Positions 1-7,000 of a DNA stretch of 7,944 nucleotides are shown in pieces. The position numbers and the translations under genes were made by a program. The notes under the pieces are model-generated. The model saw only the letters and a list, made by a program, of their open reading frames with translations, made no database searches and had not been told where the DNA came from. The stretch's first letter is position 1; each line of letters begins with the position of its first letter. Source of the DNA: Dehalococcoidia bacterium UBA6495 (GTDB lineage: Bacteria > Chloroflexota > Dehalococcoidia > Lucifugimonadales > UBA826); assembly GCA_002435305.1 (NCBI GenBank), contig DJMH01000070.1:1-7944 (forward strand), read 5' to 3'.

Positions 1-1123
1 CAGTGCCTCTTTCCAAAATAACTTTTTCTCCAAAATCTTTTATCAGTTCGTGAGCAGATTTTGAGTCTACAACTGAAAGAGCGACGTTGTTCACACCAAT
101 CGATTCAAGATGATCCAGTTTATCGTTAATTTCTTTTCCCGTTCCTGTTAACGTTCGTGCAATGAGATCATTTGACACAAACTTTTCCTCTCCTTCTTTC
201 AGATAGACATAATGTCCTTCATGAACATCCAGATATCTTCTGTCTGCCAAAGTGGATGGTGTTTTTTTGTCCCCGTATTCCATGATGTAGTTGTTGTAAT
301 CTTCGGCAACTGCAGAATTGGACATCCCTAAATTCGAACCGGGACCAAAAGTACTTTCCCACATAGCATGAACACCAGGTAATAACGTAGGTCCGACGTT
401 TTTTATCACTCGCTGACTGGAGATACTTTCACCCTCACGAAGAACACATGATGAAGTTAACACTGTCACATACGGTTTTGTATCTGTACCTCCATATTGA
501 TCGAATGAGTTACCAGCCCTCCTCGCACTTTTCATGATATTGGGAAGACCTTCAGGAACGTTTAGAGAACGTCCAGTAGTGATCCAACCGTCGGATATTT
601 CCCCTACAATTTTTTGCCCTCTTGGGCCGTTTGCTGCGACCATTACCGGAATAGGATCTTCGATATTGAAGAAATCGTCACGTCCGGAGTTTTTCTTACT
701 ATGTATTAGTCTTATCCATCTTTCTCGATCTCCCTCTTTAAACAGGACATCTTTTCCAGCCAACAAGTCTTTCAATTGAGATGCATAAGTTGTAAATTCT
801 TTCATCTTCAAAGCAGGTAAACCCATAGTATTCCTACCTGTGTAGCCTGTTCCAATCCCCACTATTACCCTGCCTGGTGCGAGTTTGTTTATGGTGGCTG
901 CCGCGGCAGCTGTTACGGGGGCGATACGATTGCTTGGGATTGCAACCAAGGTACCTAGTTTTATCTTTTCTGTATTTTCGGCCGCCAATGCCATTGTTGC
1001 CCATACGTCTGAGTAAATAAGTTGAGAATCATAAAACCACGCGTGGGTGAACCCCATTTTTTCAGCGGCCTGGACATCTTTCCATGCATTTATGTATGAA
1101 GGGATCGCTATTCCATAGTCCAT
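1..1123 (-). CDS. LLM-class flavin/F420-dependent oxidoreductase, partial (C-terminus off left edge)
   Basis: Open minus-strand frame with 374 complete codons and no stop before the window ends. The protein is a luciferase-like (bacterial luciferase / F420-dependent methylene-tetrahydromethanopterin reductase) TIM-barrel enzyme, expected to be cytoplasmic and to use FMN or F420. The N-terminus MDYGIAIPSY followed by GFTHAWFYDSQ (24-34) is the family's first strand-loop. LAPGRVIVGIGTGYTGRNTMG (81-101) is the typical glycine-rich barrel segment. PVMVAANGPRGQKIVGEISDGW (159-180) is the conserved strand preceding the cofactor phosphate region. Family members usually end near 350-390 residues, so little is missing. 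The start is ATG at 1123; no better in-frame start lies before the upstream stop, and only a weak AGG-type ribosome site precedes it. It is the last gene in the same-strand series, about 200 bases after the MFS gene. The substrate cannot be read from sequence. The family call is firm; the cofactor choice is not. Confidence 0.9.
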   Translation of the reverse strand, partial: MDYGIAIPSYINAWKDVQAAEKMGFTHAWFYDSQLIYSDVWATMALAAENTEKIKLGTLVAIPSNRIAPVTAAAAATINKLAPGRVIVGIGTGYTGRNTMGLPALKMKEFTTYASQLKDLLAGKDVLFKEGDRERWIRLIHSKKNSGRDDFFNIEDPIPVMVAANGPRGQKIVGEISDGWITTGRSLNVPEGLPNIMKSARRAGNSFDQYGGTDTKPYVTVLTSSCVLREGESISSQRVIKNVGPTLLPGVHAMWESTFGPGSNLGMSNSAVAEDYNNYIMEYGDKKTPSTLADRRYLDVHEGHYVYLKEGEEKFVSNDLIARTLTGTGKEINDKLDHLESIGVNNVALSVVDSKSAHELIKDFGEKVILERGT

Positions 1124-1186
1124 ATCAAGACCTACTCTATAATTCGAGGTTATTAATTTATTGAGATTCTTTTAAGCCAATGCAGA

Positions 1187-1360
1187 TTAAATGGTTTGTA
1201 AGTTTTTAGCCAACTCATCAACTCCTACAATTCCCAGGGCTATACGAAATGTTACAGGTTCGTTGAACTTCATTGCTCGTTGGTCAATTGTCACCAGAGA
1301 TTTATCTGGAATAACTCCATTTATTTTAGCCTGTGTGTTCAGCCGTTCTTTCAGGAGACC
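1187..1360 (-). pseudogene. Unrecognised 57-codon frame without a start codon (possible gene remnant)
   Basis: After a TAA at 1361-1363, a minus-strand frame stays open for 57 codons and ends in TAA at 1187-1189. Its first third overlaps the 3' end of the MFS gene in another frame; the rest fills the spacer. The translation looks protein-like, with a LLKERL start, IPDKSLVTIDQRAM in the middle and an end reading PVTFRIALGIVGVDELAKNL. The only ATG lies about half way along and has no convincing ribosome site. I do not recognise the family. It could be the C-terminal remnant of a decayed gene, a coupled small gene using a rare start, or chance. The appearance of real protein is a subjective judgement from one sequence. 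Confidence 0.22.
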
Positions 1361-2618
1361 TTAAATTTGTGAAAGCTAATACGACTGCTGAAAATATCAT
1401 TAATGAAGCTACATAGTAGAAGACGGAATCCATTGAATAGCTGTCGTATAGATAACCGGCTATTATTGGAGAAATAGCGCTTAGCCCAAATCTGGCAAAT
1501 GAGAGAGCACCTAATGTTGTGGTCGCAACTCCACTTCCAACGATATCAAGTGCAGACGCTGTTAGTATCGGTTGGTCACTGTAGAAGAAAGCACCAAGCA
1601 ATATCAGTAGTATTATGAGTGGGACTCCTTCACCGAAACTAGCCATCAATAGAACTATTGTCGCGTCGAAAAGCATTCCCGGGACTAGGACTATTTTTCG
1701 ACCGAATTTGTCCGAAAGATACCCCATAAGTGGTGTAAACACTATGCCTGCCGCGACTAGCAACCCGAAATATACCCCTCTTCTGAAGTCGGTTAACCCC
1801 AGGTCATTAGATAAATATGATGGTAAAAAGGTGATTAAGGCTATAAATGCCATAGCCCGTATACCACCTGCAAATGTAATTACCCAAATAAGCGGATTTT
1901 TTAAAATAGCTTTTGTCTGGCCCATTCGATCTTGACCAGAATTAGACTCTTCTTCATCTGAAACTGCACGACCGATATTTTTAAAGGCCCAGTAAACGAG
2001 AAAGGCTATAAATATAGGAGCGGCAGCATAGATGCTTAGAATGTCTTGCCATGCCAAATAACCAAGTAAAAATCCTGTGGCAACGGGGCTGATTGCATCA
2101 CCAATGTTTCCTCCTATGCCGTGAAAAGATAGGGCTGTACCTCTTCTACGAGAGTGATGATGAGAAAGAGAAGCCATGGCCGGAAGGTGCCAAAGAGATG
2201 CTGCCGCGGCGACAATTGCTACCCCCAAAAGGAGTAATGGAAACACAGGTGCTTGCCCCACGATGAGCCAACCTAGTCCGAATCCGGCCATACACAAAGC
2301 CAGAATTAACCCCCAGTACTTTCTCAATCCGTCTGCAATTATTCCCCCGGGAAGGGTTATCAGTCCTGAAACCAGTTCCCTGACTGTTGATATGGAACCA
2401 ACGCCAACTTTTGACAGTCCAAAAGTAGCCTCAACCTCCGGTAGCAAGACAATGAATGACTGCAGGAACCAGTGAAAAACCCCATGACCACCGGTTAAAC
2501 CCGCAATAATAAAATTTCCCCTCCCACGGATGCCTGAAGGAGAATCACTAACAGCATGGCCATGATGGTCGGGGTAGTCCTGCTTTTGGTCGTTGTCTTC
2601 GTGATGGTGATCTGCCAT
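1326..2618 (-). CDS. MFS transporter, 12 transmembrane helices, His-rich N-terminus
   Basis: A 430-residue inner-membrane protein of normal length for a 12-helix major facilitator. A histidine-rich hydrophilic leader (residues 1-30, with HHH at 4-6 and HHGH at 18-21) precedes TM1 near 36-60. The TM2-TM3 loop carries a motif A equivalent (PGGIIADGLRKYWG, 90-103), and the second half repeats it as GYLSDKFGRK (299-308). The stretch LWHLPAMASLSHHHSRRRG (142-160) followed by FHGIGGNIGDAISP (165-178) resembles the corresponding part of Fsr (fosmidomycin resistance) type exporters. A charged central loop (216-238) separates the six-helix halves. The start is ATG at 2618, with AAGGA 8 bases upstream. 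It lies between two LLM oxidoreductases on the same strand, which suggests transport of their substrate or product. The substrate and direction of transport are unknown; Fsr-like export or organic-anion uptake are both possible. Confidence 0.93.
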   Translation of the reverse strand: MADHHHEDNDQKQDYPDHHGHAVSDSPSGIRGRGNFIIAGLTGGHGVFHWFLQSFIVLLPEVEATFGLSKVGVGSISTVRELVSGLITLPGGIIADGLRKYWGLILALCMAGFGLGWLIVGQAPVFPLLLLGVAIVAAAASLWHLPAMASLSHHHSRRRGTALSFHGIGGNIGDAISPVATGFLLGYLAWQDILSIYAAAPIFIAFLVYWAFKNIGRAVSDEEESNSGQDRMGQTKAILKNPLIWVITFAGGIRAMAFIALITFLPSYLSNDLGLTDFRRGVYFGLLVAAGIVFTPLMGYLSDKFGRKIVLVPGMLFDATIVLLMASFGEGVPLIILLILLGAFFYSDQPILTASALDIVGSGVATTTLGALSFARFGLSAISPIIAGYLYDSYSMDSVFYYVASLMIFSAVVLAFTNLRSPERTAEHTG

Positions 2619-2626
2619 GGGTAATG

Positions 2627-2631
2627 TCCTT
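2627..2631 (-). promoter_or_regulatory. Ribosome binding site of the MFS gene
   Basis: AAGGA on the minus strand, 8 bases before the ATG at 2618. It supports the start that includes the histidine-rich leader rather than a later one. Confidence 0.6.
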
Positions 2632-2684
2632 TATATTGGTATTTAGTAGCTCAGACTATTCCCCTAAAGGATTAGTGCAGTGGG

Positions 2685-2807
2685 TTATTTATCTTTGTCG
2701 AAGAAGGTATATTCACAGATTAGAGGTTTATTTGGGACTATAACTATGTCATGCAAAAATTCCACCATTGCAGGATCGTTGTAATGCCTCGAAATTGGCG
2801 AGTTCAC
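2685..2807 (-). CDS. Possible 40-residue small protein in the LLM-MFS spacer
   Basis: GTG at 2805-2807 is preceded by GGGG about 5 bases upstream and opens a 40-codon frame ending in TAA. The product would begin MNSPISRHYNDPAMVEFLHD and end in an aromatic, acidic tail (EYTFFDKDK). It has no membrane segment or signal peptide. The frame is the same as that of the LLM gene upstream and stays open all the way from that gene's TAG stop, giving about 55 sense codons after the stop. It could be a small gene, a former C-terminal extension cut off by a nonsense change, or chance. I do not recognise it. A frame this short is weak evidence on its own. Confidence 0.22.
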   Translation of the reverse strand: MNSPISRHYNDPAMVEFLHDIVIVPNKPLICEYTFFDKDK

Positions 2808-2852
2808 ACTAACCCCGTCTATAAAACATTTGCAAATATTCCTGCAATAAAT

Positions 2853-3806
2853 CTATTTGGGAATATTCGTTGCGACTTCTGATATGAATTTTGACATATT
2901 GTCCGTAATTTCTGAGGTAGATTCGCCTGTAAAACTAAGAATGAGGTGATTTACTCCCAAGTCCATAAGTTGTCCTATGTCTTCCTGAATTTGGCCTGAT
3001 TCACCTTCGAACCAGCGGGCTCTTTTACCTGGGCTCTGACTAACCATGTTGAACCAATTTGCACTATATGCCAGATCTATTGTCGCGGGATCTCTATTGT
3101 TAGATTCAGCATAGTGGTGCAGGCGTTCTATTCTTTTCCTGAGCAGTTCTGCTGAGTCGAGCGGGAATTTGGGATTTGTTCCGATCGGATACCAACAATC
3201 CCCCAGCTCTGCTGCTCTACGTAAGGCTGGATTACTCTCTCCACCCACCCAGATCGGAGGATGGGGAGTTTGAACCGGTTTAGGCAAGAAACTTATATTG
3301 GAAAAATTTGCATAAGTCCCCTCAAATACCGGATCCTCTTCGGTCCACAACTCCTTGAAAATTTGAATATACTCACTTCCTACCGCACCCCTTTCATCAA
3401 AGGAGGGCGCAGCGAGGGCCTCGAATTCTTCCCTCATCCAACCTACGCCGCAGCCGACGTTTAGGCGACCCTTTGAAAGTACATCTATGGTAGCCAAAAT
3501 TTTTGCTGTCAGGACTGGGTTACGGTGTGGAAGTACCATGACGGAGGTAAGCAGTCTGAGGTTCTTAGTAATCGCTGCTATAGCCATCAAGGTGGTTAAT
3601 TGCTCAAGGCACTCGCCAGTATCCTGGCCCGCGAAACTACCATCTTCGTTATATGGGTAGATAGAAGTGATATGTCTTGGAACCACCACATGATCGCTTA
3701 CTGTAACTATGTCAAAGCCCAGCTCTTCACCTGAAGTGACTATTTCAGAGATTGATTCGACATTTGCTAAGGGTCCCCTCATCGGTATTCCAAATCCAAA
3801 ATCCAT
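2853..3806 (-). CDS. LLM-class F420-dependent oxidoreductase, Rv2161c-like (TIGR03619 type)
   Basis: A complete luciferase-like TIM-barrel enzyme of 317 residues, close to the usual 280-320 for this subfamily. The N-terminus MDFGFGIPMRGP and the EELGFDIVTVSDHVVVP segment (28-43) form the first part of the barrel. The family signature GRLNVGCGVGWMREEFEAL (113-131) is intact. It is followed by FKELWTEEDPVFEGTYANF (150-168), PKPVQTPHPPIWVGGES (175-191) and ALRRAAELGDCWYP (194-207), where most relatives have DGW rather than DCW. Members are thought to use F420 as hydride carrier; the substrate is unknown. A GTG at 3809 is also in frame, but GGAGG sits 6 bases from the ATG at 3806 and only 3 from the GTG, so ATG is preferred. 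The gene follows the HyuA-HyuB fusion by about 250 bases. It is only distantly similar to the other LLM gene at the left edge, so the two are not a recent duplication. Confidence 0.93.
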   Translation of the reverse strand: MDFGFGIPMRGPLANVESISEIVTSGEELGFDIVTVSDHVVVPRHITSIYPYNEDGSFAGQDTGECLEQLTTLMAIAAITKNLRLLTSVMVLPHRNPVLTAKILATIDVLSKGRLNVGCGVGWMREEFEALAAPSFDERGAVGSEYIQIFKELWTEEDPVFEGTYANFSNISFLPKPVQTPHPPIWVGGESNPALRRAAELGDCWYPIGTNPKFPLDSAELLRKRIERLHHYAESNNRDPATIDLAYSANWFNMVSQSPGKRARWFEGESGQIQEDIGQLMDLGVNHLILSFTGESTSEITDNMSKFISEVATNIPK

Positions 3807-3812
3807 CACTTA

Positions 3813-3817
3813 CCTCC
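3813..3817 (-). promoter_or_regulatory. Ribosome binding site of the Rv2161c-like LLM gene
   Basis: A consensus GGAGG on the minus strand, 6 bases before ATG (3804-3806) and 3 bases before the alternative GTG (3807-3809). The spacing decides for the ATG. Confidence 0.7.
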
Positions 3818-3829
3818 AATGTCGTTAGA

Positions 3830-3856
3830 TCTATAAACTAGGATCGTATTCCTCAA
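3830..3856 (-). promoter_or_regulatory. Weak candidate promoter for the Rv2161c-like LLM gene
   Basis: On the minus strand TTGAGG (3851-3856) is followed, after a 15-base gap, by TATAGA (3830-3835), just before the ribosome site. The spacing is shorter than the usual 16-18 bases, so this is only a candidate. It would allow transcription independent of the upstream HyuA-HyuB gene. Confidence 0.2.
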
Positions 3857-3867
3857 CTTTTGCAATA

Positions 3868-3990
3868 CTAGGATTTAGCAGATATTACCATTTTTAATAA
3901 CACACGGTGTGATTCGAAATCGTACTGTTGGGCATGGATAATGCCGATCACCGGGTACAGCAAGAACAACCCGACGCAGTACTCAAACAT
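3868..3990 (-). CDS. Possible 40-residue small protein with hydrophobic N-terminus
   Basis: A minus-strand frame of ATG plus 39 codons, ending in TAG, between the HyuA-HyuB gene and the LLM gene. The first 19 residues (MFEYCVGLFLLYPVIGIIH) are hydrophobic, like a single membrane span or a signal-type segment, and are followed by a polar tail (QQYDFESHRVLLK) and a basic end. There is no good ribosome site in front of the ATG; a GATAAG/CTTATC inverted repeat lies there instead. I do not recognise it. It may be a small membrane protein, or a chance frame in spacer DNA. Confidence 0.2.
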   Translation of the reverse strand: MFEYCVGLFLLYPVIGIIHAQQYDFESHRVLLKMVISAKS

Positions 3991-3992
3991 TC

Positions 3993-4007
3993 GATAAGTT
4001 TCTTATC
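3993..4007. repeat. Small inverted repeat GATAAG-TTT-CTTATC
   Basis: Perfect 6-base arms around a 3-base loop in the spacer downstream of the HyuA-HyuB stop codon. It is AT-rich and has no T-run after it, so it is a poor intrinsic terminator. It could be a protein-binding site or chance. Confidence 0.3.
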
Positions 4008-4055
4008 TGAAGTTAACTAAATGCAATGGTTGTAGCCTCAAATTATATATTCCTA

Positions 4056-7000
4056 TCAACTAGAAACATATCCATTTTTATCGTCCCAAATCAAAGATTT
4101 CTCATCTCGCTTCTTTGGGTCACCATATCCCCCTCCGCCTGAAGATAAAGCAATAATGTGGTCGCCTGGTGAAACAGGGATCCCCGTTTCTTTAGATCCC
4201 AGTACCCGTTCTTCCCCCTTGGACACCAAACTATAGCGATGTGGTAGTCCCGGAGATCCTCCAAACAATCCGAATGGTGGTACTACAACGCCATCACCTG
4301 CGGTGTTCATGAGGGCCTCTCCTTCCCCTTCATATATAATTTCACATTCAGCCCCTAACCCTCCTCGCCACTGACCTTCGCCTGCAGAGTCGGGCCGTAA
4401 TTCATGATTCACCACGAATAGCGGAAAGCGCTCCTCGGTAACCTCAACACTGGGGGAGCGAATGCCTCCTGCAACATTTACTTCACCCACACCTGTCCAT
4501 CCATCATTTCCTGAAGAAGCACCACCACCACCACGAGCCATAAAAAAATGCCATATAAAATATCGGCCAGTACGAGGGTCCGTACCGGTAATCGCGTACC
4601 GAAGCCTTCTTGAAAACCCCGCGTTTACGGCCGCTGGCACAGCATTTGCCAATGCTTTAAACACCGCCTCAATTATCTCCTCTGCGCAGTGGTTAGTACT
4701 CATACAAACTGGAGCGGGAGGGTTTGCGTTTACTATCAATCCTCTAGGAGCAATAACCGTCAAGGGCCCCATAGACCCTTCGTTCTTGGCTACATCGTAA
4801 GGTGCCAGATACATTATTGCCGCATGGGCAATTGAACGAGTGTTCGCGTAAGCACTATTTATAAAACCGGTCACCTGAGGTGAGGAGCTACTGAGATCTA
4901 TTTTCATCGTGTCACCCTTTATAGTGACCTCAGCGCGAATGGGAATCATCTTAGAATCAAAGCCATCATCGTCGACGTGGGATTCACCTTTAAATACTCC
5001 ATCTGGCCAGTCGGATATGAACTGTCTAACCTGTCGCTCAGTAGCGGACAATATTCCATCAATGATGGCCGACAATGTTCCCGAATCGTAATGATCAACC
5101 AACTCCAAAATACGGCGTTCTGCAGTAGAGACGGAGCCTATTTGCGCATTTAGATCACCGAGAAAGTTCTCAGGGAGACGCACATTAGCGGAAAGCATAG
5201 CTAGTAAATCATCCCTTGGCCGGCCTTTATCATGGATACGTAAGGGGGGTATCCGCAATCCTTCGTGAAAAATCTCGGTAGCCGACGGGTTATAACCGCC
5301 ATGGGTAGCCCCTCCGACATCACTGTGATGGGCGCGGTTGATGGTTAGGTATAATAGTTCACCATTCTTGAACACGGGTTTTATTACGGTTATGTCGGGT
5401 AGATGGCTTCCCCCGTTGTACGGATCGTTCAACGCGAACATATCACCTGGATGAATGTCGTCGCCAAAAGTATTCAAGATAGCTTCCCCAGCTATGGGTA
5501 AGGCGCTCACATGTACTGGTATCCCCTCACCTTGGGCAATAAGCCTACATTTGCTATCTAGAATGGCTGTAGAAAAATCCCGACTGGAATTAAGAATCTG
5601 AGACATGGACGTGCGAAGCATTACATCCATCATCTCAATAGCTATAGACTCCAACCGATTCTCAACAACCGATAGGGTCACAGGATCAGATCCCGCTGCA
5701 ACCCCTCCCTTCGAACCATCTGACACAAGATCTTCTAGCCCAATTATTAATGTCCCATCAGAGTTTTTCGTGACCTCATTAAACTGATTCAAGACAACAG
5801 TGGTGAACTCTGACTCAATGATAGCCGGACCACGAACTTTTTGACCTATCGGTATAGTGTCAGATTTGAGAACGGGAACGCTTTCCCAACCTCCAATATA
5901 GACCTGCCTCAGTTCAGCGTCGTCCTGATCGAAATCAACAACTGAATTACCTGTACTACCACCGTCGTCAATTTCGGGTAGTGGTGCTGATACAGTCACC
6001 CTGAGCGTAACGAGTCGAATCTCCTGATCAGACTGCCTGTAAGAATACAATTCCTCAAATCGCTGGTGAAAGTTGTCAGCCCAATCCTCCTTGAGCCGAG
6101 GTCCATCCAGATCAAGATCAGGGATTGGAACAGTGACTTCATATATCTGGTCTAAGTAACGCATGTCAGCGCTAAACTCTACATTTATTTCCTCGTCTGT
6201 CACCCCATTTTCTCTGAGTTGATCTTTTCCCTGTTTTTCCATAATTCTCAGTCGAGAAGTCATTTCCTCAAGATCCAATACATTCAACCCCGAAGGATAT
6301 GATTGAGAAAAGTCGTATCGTAGTTCCGACGTCAACATCCCAAACGCCGATAACACAGGAGCAGCCTGAGGCACTAACACTTTGTGTATCCCAACTTCTC
6401 TGGCCACCTGATTGGCCAGGATTCCTGCAGCTCCTCCAAATGCCACCATACTGAACTCACGTGGATCCAGTCCTTTGCGAACAGAAGCTAGGCGTATCCC
6501 TTCTGCGATTGAGTTGGATACAACTCGCAAGATTCCTTCAGCTGCATCAGTTATTGACAACCCTAGTGGGTCAGCTACTTTATATTTTATTGCCTGTTCG
6601 GATAGGTTTTTGTCTAGACTAGCCTTCCCACCGAGGAACGATGTCCCATCGAGAAGACCAAGCAATAGTGCGGCATCAGTGACAGTGGGATCCTCTCCTC
6701 CAAGCCCATAGCAGGCTGGGCCTGGCTCAGCTCCCGCACTATCTGGGCCAACCCGCAGGACACCTCCAATGTCCACTCGTGCGATGCTCCCACCACCAGC
6801 TCCAAGAGTATGAATGTCTATCATCGGCACAGATATTTTCCAACCGGACTCAAATTTTTCATTAGTAACATGGGGTCTACCACCCTCTATGATTGAGATA
6901 TCAGTACTGGTACCCCCCATATCAAGGGCGATGACATTTTCTTCACCTAAGGAAGAAGCTACCTTCGCTGCGCCTTTAGTGCCACCAGCGGGTCCGGAAA

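Noticed and set aside
534..779. Plus-strand open frame of 81 codons near the left edge
   Set aside because: It is antisense to the partial LLM oxidoreductase, whose full-length reading frame and family motifs are clear.
2176..2475. Plus-strand open frame of about 99 codons opposite the MFS gene
   Set aside because: It lies wholly antisense to a clearly conserved transporter and its translation is low in recognisable structure; it is a shadow of the coding strand.
2853..2855. TAG of the LLM gene as a pyrrolysine or readthrough codon
   Set aside because: The protein before TAG is already complete for the family, and no pyrrolysine machinery or downstream structure is visible in the window.
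3993..4007. GATAAG/CTTATC inverted repeat as a terminator of the HyuA-HyuB gene
   Set aside because: The stem is short and AT-rich with no following U-run, so it does not fit an intrinsic terminator.
4462..4800. Plus-strand open frame of 112 codons, proline/alanine-rich, opposite the HyuB domain
   Set aside because: It is antisense to the conserved HyuB glycine-rich region, whose codons force Pro/Ala/Thr-rich reading on the other strand.
6614..6805. Second minus-strand frame inside the HyuA region
   Set aside because: It is embedded out of frame in the well-conserved HyuA domain and has no own ribosome site or recognisable motif.
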